A stretch of DNA of 44,785 bases, taken from assembly GCF_021531075.1 (NCBI RefSeq), contig NZ_JADYTJ010000026.1, forward strand, positions 1 through 44,785, read 5' to 3'. Each line of letters opens with the position of its first letter. The stretch's first letter is position 1. Positions 7,815 to 15,411 of the stretch are shown piece by piece. Position numbers and translations under genes: made by a program. A model generated the notes under the pieces. The model worked only from the letters and a program-made list of their open reading frames with translations, did no database searches and was not told the origin of the DNA. Source of the stretch: Bacteroides caecigallinarum (lineage in GTDB: Bacteria; Bacteroidota; Bacteroidia; Bacteroidales; Bacteroidaceae).

Positions 7815-8597
7815 TCAGAAATAAAACTCAGGGTTCTTTCTGTCACTAAAGTTTTCATATAGGAATTTTGTGAACGGAGTATCAAATACTCTGGCGCCAT
7901 GAGGGCATATTTTTACACATGCACAGCATAGTGTGCATAAATTGGAGTCTGTAATAATACTGCCCGCGCTATTTGTGGATATAGCATGTGTTGGGCATGA
8001 TGAGATGCATAATCCGCATGAACAGCATGAGCCGGTACTGATTGGTGCCACGGGTTGTTTAGGCTTCATTTCCTTATAGGGGAAATTTCCTGGTACGTAC
8101 AAATCATTTAATAGTGGTACGGATGTTATTTTGTCCATGACTTCCTTGCCGAAATGTTCAGCCATCCCAATGTCATAATGGTCTGGTCTTCCGGCTGCAA
8201 TTGGCATGTTATCTCTACTGAAACTATGTTCGCCAATAAATGTTGCAGCTGCTACAGGGTGGAAACCTAACTTTGAAACACCGTTTTTAAGTTCAAGCAA
8301 AGCATCATCGTAATGGCGGTTGCCGTATACAACGATTATAGTACACATAGAATCATTCCCATCGATAGAACCTAATCGTTCAAAAAATATAGGTGGTATA
8401 CGTCCCCCATATACAGGACAGACGAATATTGTCAGTGAGTCGTGTGTGAAGTCTGTAACTTTATTGTTCCCGAAAGTTATATCTGATTCTTTAAGGTTGT
8501 TAACCCTCAAACCGTCGCCTATTGCATGAGCTATCTTTTTTGAAGTACCGGTTGGGGAATAGTAAATCAAATTTACCGATTTGATTATATTGTTCAT
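7815..8597 (-). CDS. EFR1-type protein: flavodoxin fold fused to 2[4Fe-4S] ferredoxin
   Basis: A 260-residue electron-transfer protein. The N-terminal flavodoxin-like domain carries the FMN phosphate-loop pattern YYSPTGTSKKIA at 12-23. The C-terminal part holds two [4Fe-4S] clusters with CxxCxxCxxxCP spacing: Cys191/194/197/201 and Cys221/224/227/231. I start it at the ATG at 8595-8597 (MNNIIKSVNLIYYSP) rather than the upstream one at 8639, because the promoter -7 box (8636-8644) overlaps the upstream ATG. There is no signal peptide, so it is cytoplasmic. The family is common in anaerobes, with physiological partners mostly unknown. No partner enzyme is adjacent. Confidence 0.9.
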   Translation of the reverse strand: MNNIIKSVNLIYYSPTGTSKKIAHAIGDGLRVNNLKESDITFGNNKVTDFTHDSLTIFVCPVYGGRIPPIFFERLGSIDGNDSMCTIIVVYGNRHYDDALLELKNGVSKLGFHPVAAATFIGEHSFSRDNMPIAAGRPDHYDIGMAEHFGKEVMDKITSVPLLNDLYVPGNFPYKEMKPKQPVAPISTGSCCSCGLCISSCPTHAISTNSAGSIITDSNLCTLCCACVKICPHGARVFDTPFTKFLYENFSDRKNPEFYF

Positions 8598-8635
8598 AAA
8601 TGTGTGTTTTGAGGATTGTTTGTCTATTCTGTCTT

Positions 8636-8644
8636 GCAAAAATA
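8636..8644 (-). promoter_or_regulatory. -7 promoter box of the flavodoxin/ferredoxin gene
   Basis: The minus strand reads TATTTTTGC, matching TAnnTTTGC, 38 bases upstream of the chosen start codon. It places the transcript start inside or beyond the alternative upstream ATG, which rules that ATG out. Confidence 0.6.
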
Positions 8645-8695
8645 AGTAAAAATGTATTTTCAGATATATTTGAAGGTTGTTTTTTTAGGGTAAGT

Positions 8696-8727
8696 ATAAA
8701 AAAAAGAAGTTGATTACTCAACTTCTT
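8696..8727 (-). terminator. Terminator of tRNA-Leu(CAA)
   Basis: AAGAAGTTGA (8704-8713) pairs perfectly with TCAACTTCTT (8718-8727) around a four-base loop. On the minus strand a long T-run follows. It sits four bases beyond the tRNA 3' end. Confidence 0.85.
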
Positions 8728-8731
8728 TCAG

Positions 8732-8815
8732 TACCCAGACCCGGGGTCGAACCGGGATGGATGTTACTCCACTGGTGTTTGAGACCAGCGCGTCTACCGA
8801 TTCCGCCATCTGGGC
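8732..8815 (-). tRNA. tRNA-Leu(CAA)
   Basis: A class II tRNA of 84 bases. The acceptor GCCCAGA pairs with TCTGGGT, with discriminator A. The anticodon stem CTGGT/ACCAG surrounds CTCAAAC, anticodon CAA. It has a long variable arm, a complete D-arm (GGCGGAATCGGTAGACGCG) and T-arm. CCA is not encoded. It has its own promoter and terminator. It shows what a normal Leu D-arm looks like in this genome, unlike the gene at 179. Confidence 0.95.
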
Positions 8816-8834
8816 TTGTTTTTGTTTTTGCGTT

Positions 8835-8865
8835 GCAAAGGTAAACATAATTTTCATATCTGCAA
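8835..8865 (-). promoter_or_regulatory. Promoter of tRNA-Leu(CAA)
   Basis: On the minus strand, TTG (8865-8863) lies 19 bases ahead of TACCTTTGC (8843-8835), a close match to the Bacteroidota -33/-7 consensus. Confidence 0.75.
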
Positions 8866-8948
8866 TACATTTCATCGAAAAAATGCAATATTTTTTATGT
8901 CTAACACTATTTAGAAACTATTAAATTCCGGAATTATAAAAAAAACTG

Positions 8949-8957
8949 TATATTAGC
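8949..8957 (+). promoter_or_regulatory. Possible -7 box of the mannose-1-phosphate guanylyltransferase gene
   Basis: TATATTAGC differs by one base from TAnnTTTGC and lies 31 bases ahead of the ATG at 8989. No clear -33 element. A weak call. Confidence 0.35.
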
Positions 8958-8988
8958 ATATCATATAAATAACACAAACGATATTACC

Positions 8989-10032
8989 ATGAACAATAAC
9001 TATTACTGTGTGATTATGGCAGGTGGAATGGGCAGACGTTTCTGGCCTTATAGCAGGAAACAGTTGCCAAAACAGTTCCTTGACTTTTTCGGTACAGGAG
9101 AAACCTTGTTGCGTATAACCTTTGATAGATGCAAAGGGCTTGTTCCTTCCAATAATATCTATATTACTACATATATAGATTATAAGAATATAGTGAAAAG
9201 TATTCTTCCAGAGATTGATGACCAACAGATAATAATAGAGGATGATAGAAGGAATACAGCTCCATCACTGGCCTATGCATCGTATCTTATACAAAAAATC
9301 AACCATGATGCTACTATTGTAGTAATGCCATCGGATCAGATTATACTTAATATAGATAAATTCCGGGAGTCGATACTGAAAGGTTTGGATTTTGCTTCTA
9401 TATCGGGAAAACTGATTAATGTGGGAATAAAACCAACCCGACCTGAAACTGGATATGGATATATACAGATAGAAGAAGAGGAAAGGGTGGGTGACTTTTG
9501 TAAAGTGAAGACTTTCATAGAGAAGCCTGCACTGGAATTTGCAAAAGTGTTTGTAGAGGAAAATGAATTCTATTGGAATTCCGGAATATTCATCTGGCAT
9601 GTTACAACTATAATGAATGCTTTCCATGAAAATATGACAGAGGTATGTCCACGATTGGAATGTAATGCTCCGGACTTTTCTGCTTGTCCTAATATATCTA
9701 TAGATTATAGTATAATGGAAAAGGCTGATAATGTTTATGTACAGATGTGTGATTTCGGATGGGCTGACGTAGGAACATGGCAGGCTTTGTATGACGCATC
9801 ACCAAAAGATGTAAACAAGAATGTTATATTAAACAGTAATTCATTATTGTATGAATGTAAAGAGAATATAATTCTGATGCCTGAAGGCAAACTGGTAGTG
9901 GCCGAAGGTCTGGAAGGGTATTTGATTGCAGAACATGATAACGTGTTGTTGATATGTAAGAAAGAGAATCAAAATTCGATACGTAAGTTTGTCAATGATG
10001 TAGAAATGAAATTTGGGGATGAATATGTATGA
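8989..10032 (+). CDS. manC: Mannose-1-phosphate guanylyltransferase
   Basis: Makes GDP-mannose from mannose-1-phosphate and GTP in the cytoplasm, feeding fucose, capsule and glycoprotein glycan synthesis. The 347 residues contain the nucleotidyltransferase signature AGGMGRRFWPYSR at 11-23 with LPKQF at 26-30. MPSDQ at 113-117, RPETGYGYI at 151-159, FIEKP at 176-180 and WNSGIF at 196-201 are all typical of the family. It is the short, single-domain form without the C-terminal phosphomannose-isomerase domain. It is isolated from any glycan cluster and converges on aminopeptidase P, so it probably supplies GDP-mannose generally. Confidence 0.93.
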   Translation: MNNNYYCVIMAGGMGRRFWPYSRKQLPKQFLDFFGTGETLLRITFDRCKGLVPSNNIYITTYIDYKNIVKSILPEIDDQQIIIEDDRRNTAPSLAYASYLIQKINHDATIVVMPSDQIILNIDKFRESILKGLDFASISGKLINVGIKPTRPETGYGYIQIEEEERVGDFCKVKTFIEKPALEFAKVFVEENEFYWNSGIFIWHVTTIMNAFHENMTEVCPRLECNAPDFSACPNISIDYSIMEKADNVYVQMCDFGWADVGTWQALYDASPKDVNKNVILNSNSLLYECKENIILMPEGKLVVAEGLEGYLIAEHDNVLLICKKENQNSIRKFVNDVEMKFGDEYV

Positions 10033-10086
10033 TTATGTAGTAGTATTATAACAATAAAAGCCTGGTTAAATCTATGATATAAGTGT

Positions 10087-10156
10087 AGAAAAAACGTCAA
10101 GGCGTTTCAACTAAAATGACCTGTCATTTTGTTTGAAACGCCTTGACGTTTTTTCT
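10087..10156. repeat. Nested palindrome A (18-4-18-4-18 element)
   Basis: A perfect 24-bp inverted repeat (10087-10110 with 10133-10156) encloses a second hairpin (AAAATGAC/GTCATTTT, 10113-10130). It consists of three related 18-mers separated by 4 bases: AAAACGTCAAGGCGTTTC (10091-10108), AAAATGACCTGTCATTTT (10113-10130) and GAAACGCCTTGACGTTTT (10135-10152). It lies between convergent genes, overlaps the aminopeptidase stop codon by two bases, and can also serve as a bidirectional terminator. The element at 36352-36419 shares the same layout and consensus. Confidence 0.9.
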
Positions 10157-11942
10157 ATTTCTTATAGATTGGTGCTGTCATATCCTTCAGCCATAATCTT
10201 TCTTGCTGGTTGAGTCCGGATGCAAGAGTGTCGTAAACCTTCTGATGATATCCATTCAGCCATGAAATCTCTTCATCGGACAGCATTTCTGTGATTATTG
10301 GTTCTTTATCTATCGGACATAATGTCAATTGTTCGAATTTATAGAATTTCCCGAATTCCGTTTCCTGTGATGGAACGATTAGCATCGTGTTTTCCGTTCT
10401 TATACCGTATTCACCGCTTCTATATATTCCAGGTTCATTAGTTATGGTCATTCCAGGTTTTAGGATTGCCGGAATGTGATTCATCCTTATTTGATGAGGT
10501 CCCTCATGAACATTAAGGAAGTGTCCCACTCCATGCCCTGTTCCGTGACCATAATTTATGCCGCAACGCCACATCGCCATTCTTGCCAGTGAGTCAAGTT
10601 GTGTTCCGCAGGTTCCGTCCGGGAATTCAGCCATGGCCAGCTGTATAAATCCTTTAAGGACCAGTGTGTAATCTTTTTTCTGTTTCTCGGACGTGGTTCC
10701 CAGAGGAATGGTCCTTGTAATGTCGGTGGTACCATCCAGATATTGGGCACCGCTGTCAAGAAGCAGTAGTCCTTCAGATTTCAAGTGTAGGGCAGATTCT
10801 TCTGTAGCTTCATAATGTACTATAGCACCGTGTTCCTGATAGCCTGCTATTGTATCGAAACTAATTCCACGGAAATGCTTCATTTCAGAGCGATATTCAT
10901 ATAGCTTTTTGTCGAGGCTTAATTCCGTTATATCTTCTTCGAGTACAGACTGTTTTAACCATATTAAGAACCTCACCATTGCTATGCCGTCTCGCTTCAT
11001 GGCTTCTCTAAAACCTGCAATTTCTGTAGCGTTTTTTATCGCTTTAAGCTTCGTAACAGGTGATTCGGCAATCTTTATATTGTTTTTGTAGGATGCAGCA
11101 TCGAACAGGGCATAGTTGATGCTTGGTGATACTGATATATTGTAACCGGCAAAAGATTTTAAGTCGGATTCTATATCTTCGTATTCTTTTATTGATATAT
11201 TGTGCGAATGCAAATATTCTATTACAGGAGTTGACAACTTATTGCTGTTTATATATATAATGGCCGATTCATTGAATATCATTAAATATGAAATGAACAA
11301 AGGATTGCAGTGAATATCTTTACCACGCATATTTAGTGTCCAGGCAATCTCATCGAGCGAAGATATAATAATGGTGTCATTTTTACCGATTGATGCTTCT
11401 TTTCTTATTTTCTCTATTTTTGATTTCGTACTCTGACCGGTAAATCTTTCTTCCAAAATAAAGGGCTTGTCGTCTGCTATCGACGGACGATCCGACCATA
11501 TATACTTATACGGGTCTTCGGTCATTACAGCTTCAATTTCATATCGGGATAACTGGGCTCTCATGTCGTCTACAATGCTTATGGAGGTAGTATATCCGTC
11601 GAAACCAATCTTGCTTCCTTTCGGAAGGTTGGCGCCAAGCCATTCACAAATTGATGGTGTTTCCGGAAGACGTTCTTTGAATAATTTCAGACCACTGCCC
11701 GATAACTGTTCTTCTGCTTGTAGAAAATAACGGGAGTCTGTCCATAAGCCACCGTCGTTTAATGTTATGACAGCTGTTCCGGCAGAACCTGTAAATCCTG
11801 TTATCCATTTTCGTGATTCCCAGTGTGCAGGTACGTATTCGCCGGCATGTGGGTCGGTGCTGAATGTTATGTATGCGCCTATGCCGTTTTCCTGCATAAA
11901 TCTTCTCAAGAGTGAAATCCTTTCTGTGATGGAAGTCTTCAT
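10155..11942 (-). CDS. pepP: Aminopeptidase P family (M24B) Xaa-Pro aminopeptidase
   Basis: A cytoplasmic metallo-aminopeptidase removing N-terminal residues that precede proline. The 595 residues match the three-domain, eukaryote-like aminopeptidase P form: two creatinase-type N-terminal domains (about 1-300), then the pita-bread catalytic domain and a C-terminal M24 extension. The five metal ligands are visible by family comparison: Asp396 (LLLLDSG), Asp407 (GTTDITRT), His470 (GHGTGHGVGHF), Glu503 (TNEPG) and Glu517 (RTENT). It is a single-gene unit with a TATCTTTGT promoter box upstream, converging on manC. Substrate preference beyond Xaa-Pro cannot be read from sequence. Confidence 0.95.
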   Translation of the reverse strand: MKTSITERISLLRRFMQENGIGAYITFSTDPHAGEYVPAHWESRKWITGFTGSAGTAVITLNDGGLWTDSRYFLQAEEQLSGSGLKLFKERLPETPSICEWLGANLPKGSKIGFDGYTTSISIVDDMRAQLSRYEIEAVMTEDPYKYIWSDRPSIADDKPFILEERFTGQSTKSKIEKIRKEASIGKNDTIIISSLDEIAWTLNMRGKDIHCNPLFISYLMIFNESAIIYINSNKLSTPVIEYLHSHNISIKEYEDIESDLKSFAGYNISVSPSINYALFDAASYKNNIKIAESPVTKLKAIKNATEIAGFREAMKRDGIAMVRFLIWLKQSVLEEDITELSLDKKLYEYRSEMKHFRGISFDTIAGYQEHGAIVHYEATEESALHLKSEGLLLLDSGAQYLDGTTDITRTIPLGTTSEKQKKDYTLVLKGFIQLAMAEFPDGTCGTQLDSLARMAMWRCGINYGHGTGHGVGHFLNVHEGPHQIRMNHIPAILKPGMTITNEPGIYRSGEYGIRTENTMLIVPSQETEFGKFYKFEQLTLCPIDKEPIITEMLSDEEISWLNGYHQKVYDTLASGLNQQERLWLKDMTAPIYKK

Positions 11943-11988
11943 TATTATATGTGTTTTATTGTATGTAAACTATATTAATTATATGTTC

Positions 11989-11997
11989 ACAAAGATA
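11989..11997 (-). promoter_or_regulatory. -7 promoter box of aminopeptidase P
   Basis: The minus strand reads TATCTTTGT, matching the TAnnTTTG core, 47 bases upstream of the start codon. The region is divergent with the rpsU promoter. Confidence 0.6.
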
Positions 11998-12036
11998 ATG
12001 TTTATTACGCGTTTTGTATAAAAAATACGTGGAAAG

Positions 12037-12069
12037 TTTTGTATATTAAGAAAGTATGTGTAATTTTGC
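12037..12069 (+). promoter_or_regulatory. Promoter of rpsU
   Basis: TTTTG at 12037-12041 lies 19 bases ahead of TAATTTTGC at 12061-12069. This strong Bacteroidota promoter leaves a leader of about 50 bases, A/T-rich and without a Shine-Dalgarno site. Confidence 0.75.
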
Positions 12070-12127
12070 ACCGCAATTTTTACTGCAGAAAAATATTTAA
12101 CAACAACATAATTAATTTTTTAAAAAC

Positions 12128-12319
12128 ATGATCGTAGTTCCAGTAAAAGAAGGCGAAAACATTGAAAAAGCGCTGAAAAAGTTTAAGAGAAAATTTGAAA
12201 AAACAGGTGTTGTAAAAGAACTTAGAAGCAGACAGCAGTTTGACAAACCGTCTGTTTTGAAAAGATTGAAAATGGAGCGTGCTATTTACGTTCAGAAATT
12301 ACATCAGGTAGAAGAATAA
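12128..12319 (+). CDS. rpsU: 30S ribosomal protein bS21
   Basis: A 63-residue basic protein of the 30S platform. The family pattern is clear: MIVVPVKEGENIEKALKKFKR at the N-terminus and a C-terminal stretch rich in Lys and Arg. In Bacteroidota, bS21 helps bury the anti-Shine-Dalgarno end of 16S rRNA, which explains the general lack of Shine-Dalgarno sites. No Shine-Dalgarno precedes this gene (ATTTTTTAAAAAC before ATG). It begins a cluster with the Xer recombinase and hpf; an imperfect hairpin with a T-run (about 12320-12341) follows and may reduce read-through. Confidence 0.96.
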   Translation: MIVVPVKEGENIEKALKKFKRKFEKTGVVKELRSRQQFDKPSVLKRLKMERAIYVQKLHQVEE

Positions 12320-12398
12320 TAATTTCGCGGAATTTTTTTTGAATTATTGAATTCTTTTCTTATATTCGTTGCTGAATTAATATTGCAATGTTTTAGTC

Positions 12399-13277
12399 AT
12401 GATTGAATCTTTTTTGCGGTATCTTCAGTATGAACGTAACTATTCTGAGAGAACGGTTGTTTCATATGGAATTGACTTGCGTGAGTTTGAAACGTATCTG
12501 AAAGGATTGGAAAGTGACTTTGATTTACGATATGTTGACTCGGATATTGTCCGGGGATGGATGGTCGAACTTATGGAGAGTGGGCGGACTGAGACTACTG
12601 TAAACAGAAAGCTCAGTGTGTTGAGGACTTTTTATAAGTTTCTGTTGAAGAAGAATGTTATAACTAAAGATCCGATGTCTGTGATTAAAGGTCCGAAGCG
12701 TAAAAAACCTTTGCCGGTTTTTGTGAGAGAGGGCGATATGAACAGGCTTTTGGATGGCGATTTCTTTAACGATGATTTTGAAGGTGTTAGGGATAGGCTG
12801 ATTTTAGCTATGTTCTATGAGACGGGAATGCGACTGTCGGAGTTGATTTCGTTGACCGATGCTGATGTGGATTTGATAAAGAATGTGCTGAAAGTGACGG
12901 GGAAGCGTAATAAACAAAGGATTATTCCTTTTGGAAATGAATTGAAATCAGCCATTGAGGCGTATTTGGAGTCAAGAAATGTTGCAGTAGGCGGTATTTG
13001 TGAGGCTTTTTTTGTTAGAAAGAATGGTGAAAAGCTGTATCAGATGCTTGTTTATAAGGTAGTGAAACAAAACCTTTCGAAGGTTGTGGCGCTGAAGAAA
13101 AGGAGTCCGCATGTCTTGAGGCATACTTTCGCGACGACGATGCTTAATAACAATGCAGAGCTTGAAAGTGTAAAGGAACTTTTGGGACATGAAAGTATAG
13201 CGACTACTGAAATTTATACGCATACTACTTTCGAGGAATTAAAGAAAGTTTATAAACATGCCCATCCGAGGGCGTAA
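12399..13277 (+). CDS. xerC: Tyrosine recombinase of the XerC/XerD type
   Basis: Resolves chromosome dimers at the dif site before cell division. At 292 residues it has the usual Xer size, with an N-terminal SAM-like core-binding domain (about 1-85) and a C-terminal catalytic domain. The catalytic residues are all present: Arg145 (ETGMRLSEL), Lys169 (TGKR), His238 and Arg241 (PHVLRHTFA), His264 (LLGHES) and the nucleophile Tyr273 (TTEIYTHTT). The position between rpsU and hpf is a chromosomal, housekeeping context with no mobile genes around, which favours Xer over a phage or transposon integrase. XerC and XerD cannot be separated from this sequence alone. Confidence 0.9.
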   Translation: MIESFLRYLQYERNYSERTVVSYGIDLREFETYLKGLESDFDLRYVDSDIVRGWMVELMESGRTETTVNRKLSVLRTFYKFLLKKNVITKDPMSVIKGPKRKKPLPVFVREGDMNRLLDGDFFNDDFEGVRDRLILAMFYETGMRLSELISLTDADVDLIKNVLKVTGKRNKQRIIPFGNELKSAIEAYLESRNVAVGGICEAFFVRKNGEKLYQMLVYKVVKQNLSKVVALKKRSPHVLRHTFATTMLNNNAELESVKELLGHESIATTEIYTHTTFEELKKVYKHAHPRA

Positions 13278-13281
13278 AGAA

Positions 13282-13288
13282 AAGGAGG
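13282..13288 (+). promoter_or_regulatory. Shine-Dalgarno site of hpf
   Basis: AAGGAGG lies five bases before the ATG at 13294. It supports that start over the in-frame ATG at 13258 inside the recombinase gene. Such a strong site is unusual in this genome. Confidence 0.65.
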
Positions 13289-13293
13289 TTTTT

Positions 13294-13593
13294 ATGGAAG
13301 TAAGAATTCAATCAATTCATTTCGATGCATCAGAAAAATTAGAAGCTTTTATACAGAAAAAAGCAGAGAAGCTCGAGAAGTTTTGCGACGATATAAAGAA
13401 AGTTGAGGTGTCTCTAAAAGTTGTAAAACCGGAAACAGCAATGAATAAGGAAGCAGGTGTTAGAATCCTGGCTTTGAATTCCGAGTTTTACGCAGAAAAA
13501 GTTTGTGATACATTCGAAGAGGCTATAGATACATGTATGGATGCTCTCTCGAAACAATTGCAGAAAACAAAAGAAAAACAGCAAATTAAATAA
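13294..13593 (+). CDS. hpf: Ribosome hibernation promoting factor (short form)
   Basis: Binds the 30S A- and P-site channel of idle ribosomes and silences them in poor growth conditions. From the ATG at 13294 the product is 99 residues with the HPF/RaiA fold: MEVRIQSIHFDASEKLEAFI, a KKVEVSLKVV strand, and a second helix DTFEEAIDTCMDALSKQL. It lacks the C-terminal dimerisation domain of long HPF. It starts 16 bases after the recombinase stop, so it is likely to be co-transcribed with xerC. Its Shine-Dalgarno site, in a genome that mostly lacks them, suggests special translational control. Confidence 0.93.
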   Translation: MEVRIQSIHFDASEKLEAFIQKKAEKLEKFCDDIKKVEVSLKVVKPETAMNKEAGVRILALNSEFYAEKVCDTFEEAIDTCMDALSKQLQKTKEKQQIK

Positions 13594-13633
13594 AAAAATA
13601 GGATTATTTATTTTGTGATTTGAAAATTATATC

Positions 13634-13679
13634 TAACTTTGCAGCCGCAAACTACCGCTTTGCGGTTGCAAAGTTTTTG
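13634..13679 (+). promoter_or_regulatory. tRNA-tuf operon promoter lying in a long inverted repeat
   Basis: TTTG (13612-13615) and TAACTTTGC (13634-13642) form a Bacteroidota promoter for the tRNA-Thr to tuf operon. The -7 box is also part of the left arm of an inverted repeat: AACTTTGCAGCCGCAAA (13635-13651) pairs with TTTGCGGTTGCAAAGTT (13659-13675), with one G-T pair. TTTTGA follows the right arm. The same DNA could thus act as the hpf terminator when read from upstream and as the promoter of the tRNA operon. Confidence 0.65.
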
Positions 13680-13684
13680 AACAA

Positions 13685-13758
13685 GCCTCTTTAGCTCAGT
13701 TGGCCAGAGCACGTGATTTGTAATCTCGGGGTCGTTGGTTCGAATCCGACAAGAGGCT
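13685..13758 (+). tRNA. tRNA-Thr(TGT)
   Basis: 74 bases. The acceptor GCCTCTT pairs with AAGAGGC, with discriminator T. The anticodon loop TTTGTAA gives TGT. The anticodon stem CGTGA/TCTCG has a T-T mismatch in its middle pair. The D- and T-arms are normal. First of four clustered tRNAs. Confidence 0.95.
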
Positions 13759-13767
13759 CGAATTTTA

Positions 13768-13850
13768 GGGCAAATACCAGAGTGGCCAAATGGGGCAGAC
13801 TGTAAATCTGCTGGCTTACGCCTTCGGTGGTTCGAATCCATCTTTGCCCA
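13768..13850 (+). tRNA. tRNA-Tyr(GTA)
   Basis: A class II tRNA of 83 bases. The acceptor GGGCAAA pairs with TTTGCCC, with discriminator A. The anticodon loop CTGTAAA gives GTA. It has a long variable arm and a T-arm with TTCGAAT. Confidence 0.96.
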
Positions 13851-13860
13851 CAAAGAAGAT

Positions 13861-13933
13861 GCGGAAGTAGCTCAGTTGATAGAGCATTAGCCTTCCAAGC
13901 TGAGGGTCGCGGGTTTGAGCCCCGTCTTCCGCT
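13861..13933 (+). tRNA. tRNA-Gly(TCC)
   Basis: 73 bases. The acceptor GCGGAAG pairs with CTTCCGC, with discriminator T. The anticodon loop CTTCCAA gives TCC. Ten bases after tRNA-Tyr, in the same operon. Confidence 0.96.
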
Positions 13934-13955
13934 CTCTTTATGTTAAATACTAATC

Positions 13956-14027
<72 letters not shown>

Positions 14028-14078
14028 CTTAAGAATAGAAAAGCTGATTATTAATCAAAATAAATAACAAGTAAAGCT

Positions 14079-15263
14079 ATGGCTAAAGAGAAATTTGAAC
14101 GTTCGAAACCGCACGTAAACATCGGTACAATTGGTCACGTTGACCACGGTAAAACTACTTTGACTGCTGCTATCACAACAGTATTGGCAAAGAAAGGTCT
14201 TTCAGAAATGCGTTCTTTCGATTCTATCGATAACGCTCCAGAAGAAAAGGAAAGAGGTATCACTATCAACACTTCTCACGTAGAATATCAGACTGCAAAC
14301 CGTCACTATGCACACGTAGACTGTCCGGGACACGCTGACTACGTTAAGAACATGGTAACTGGTGCTGCTCAGATGGATGGTGCTATCATCGTAGTTGCTG
14401 CTACTGATGGTCCTATGCCTCAGACTCGTGAACACATCCTTTTGGCTCGTCAGGTAAACGTTCCACGTCTTGTTGTATTCTTGAACAAGTGTGATATGGT
14501 TGATGACGAAGAAATGTTGGAACTTGTAGAAATGGAAATGCGTGAATTGCTTTCATTCTATGAATTCGATGGTGACAACACTCCTATCATCCGTGGTTCT
14601 GCACTTGGTGCATTGAACGGTGTTCCACAGTGGGAAGACAAAGTAATGGAACTTATGGATGCAGTTGATACATGGATTCCACTTCCTCCACGTGATATCG
14701 ATAAACCATTCTTGATGCCAGTTGAAGACGTGTTCTCTATCACAGGTCGTGGTACTGTAGCAACAGGTCGTATCGAAGCAGGTATCATCAAAGTTGGTGA
14801 CGAAGTTGAAATCCTTGGTCTTGGTGAAGATAAGAAATCAGTTGTAACTGGTGTTGAAATGTTCCGCAAATTGTTGGATCAGGGTGAAGCTGGTGATAAC
14901 GTAGGTTTGTTGCTTCGTGGTATCGACAAGAATGAAATCAAACGTGGTATGATCCTTTGCCACCCAGGACAGGTTAAAGCTCACTCTAAATTCAAAGCTG
15001 AGGTTTATATCTTGAAGAAAGAAGAAGGTGGTCGTCACACTCCATTCCACAACAAATACCGTCCTCAGTTCTACTTGCGTACTATGGACTGTACTGGTGA
15101 AATCACTTTGCCAGAAGGAGTTGAAATGGTAATGCCAGGTGATAACGTAACAATCAACGTTGAACTTATCTACCCAGTAGCATTGAACGTAGGTCTTCGT
15201 TTCGCTATCCGTGAAGGTGGACGTACAGTAGGTGCTGGTCAGATTACAGAACTTCTTGACTAA
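14079..15263 (+). CDS. tuf: Elongation factor Tu
   Basis: A GTPase that delivers aminoacyl-tRNA to the ribosomal A site. 394 residues. The GTP-binding motifs are clear: GHVDHGKT at 19-26 (P-loop), a switch region with [36 protein letters not shown] and NKCD. Domains II and III are complete, ending in [15 protein letters not shown]. It lies 51 bases after tRNA-Thr(GGT) with no promoter box between, so it is co-transcribed with the four tRNAs. A terminator-like hairpin follows directly. Confidence 0.99.
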   Translation: MAKEKFERSKPHVNIGTIGHVDHGKTTLTAAITTVLAKKGLSEMRSFDSIDNAPEEKERGITINTSHVEYQTANRHYAHVDCPGHADYVKNMVTGAAQMDGAIIVVAATDGPMPQTREHILLARQVNVPRLVVFLNKCDMVDDEEMLELVEMEMRELLSFYEFDGDNTPIIRGSALGALNGVPQWEDKVMELMDAVDTWIPLPPRDIDKPFLMPVEDVFSITGRGTVATGRIEAGIIKVGDEVEILGLGEDKKSVVTGVEMFRKLLDQGEAGDNVGLLLRGIDKNEIKRGMILCHPGQVKAHSKFKAEVYILKKEEGGRHTPFHNKYRPQFYLRTMDCTGEITLPEGVEMVMPGDNVTINVELIYPVALNVGLRFAIREGGRTVGAGQITELLD

Positions 15264-15287
15264 TAATAGTCTATATAAAAAATAACC

Positions 15288-15322
15288 AATAGTTCCCGAG
15301 ATTCGTTTCGGGAACTATTTTT
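15288..15322 (+). terminator. Terminator-like hairpin between tuf and tRNA-Trp
   Basis: AATAGTTCCCGA (15288-15299) pairs perfectly with TCGGGAACTATT (15308-15319), and the T-run ends at the first base of tRNA-Trp. I see no promoter box between it and tRNA-Trp. It may end most tuf transcripts, with the rest reading through into tRNA-Trp, secE, nusG and the ribosomal genes. Confidence 0.8.
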
Positions 15323-15395
15323 ACGGGAATAGCTCAGTTGGTAGAGCATCGGTCTCCAAAACCGAGTGTCGGGAGTTCGAGCCTCTCTTCCCGTG
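15323..15395 (+). tRNA. tRNA-Trp(CCA)
   Basis: 73 bases. The acceptor ACGGGAA pairs with TTCCCGT, with discriminator G. The anticodon loop CTCCAAA gives CCA. It sits between tuf and secE, 16 bases ahead of secE. Confidence 0.96.
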
Positions 15396-15411
15396 CTAAA
15401 ATTGATAGGAT

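Noticed and set aside
12399..13277. Tyrosine recombinase as evidence for an integrated mobile element
   Set aside because: Size, full catalytic set and the place between rpsU and hpf fit the housekeeping Xer protein. No att repeats or mobile genes lie nearby, despite the tRNA cluster downstream.
13258..13293. Earlier start of hpf inside the recombinase gene
   Set aside because: AAGGAGG and the family N-terminus (MEVRIQSIHF) both point to the ATG at 13294.
13608..13853. Minus-strand 81-codon frame across the tRNA-Thr and tRNA-Tyr genes
   Set aside because: It is the antisense of two clear tRNA genes. Frames like this are a well-known false gene call.
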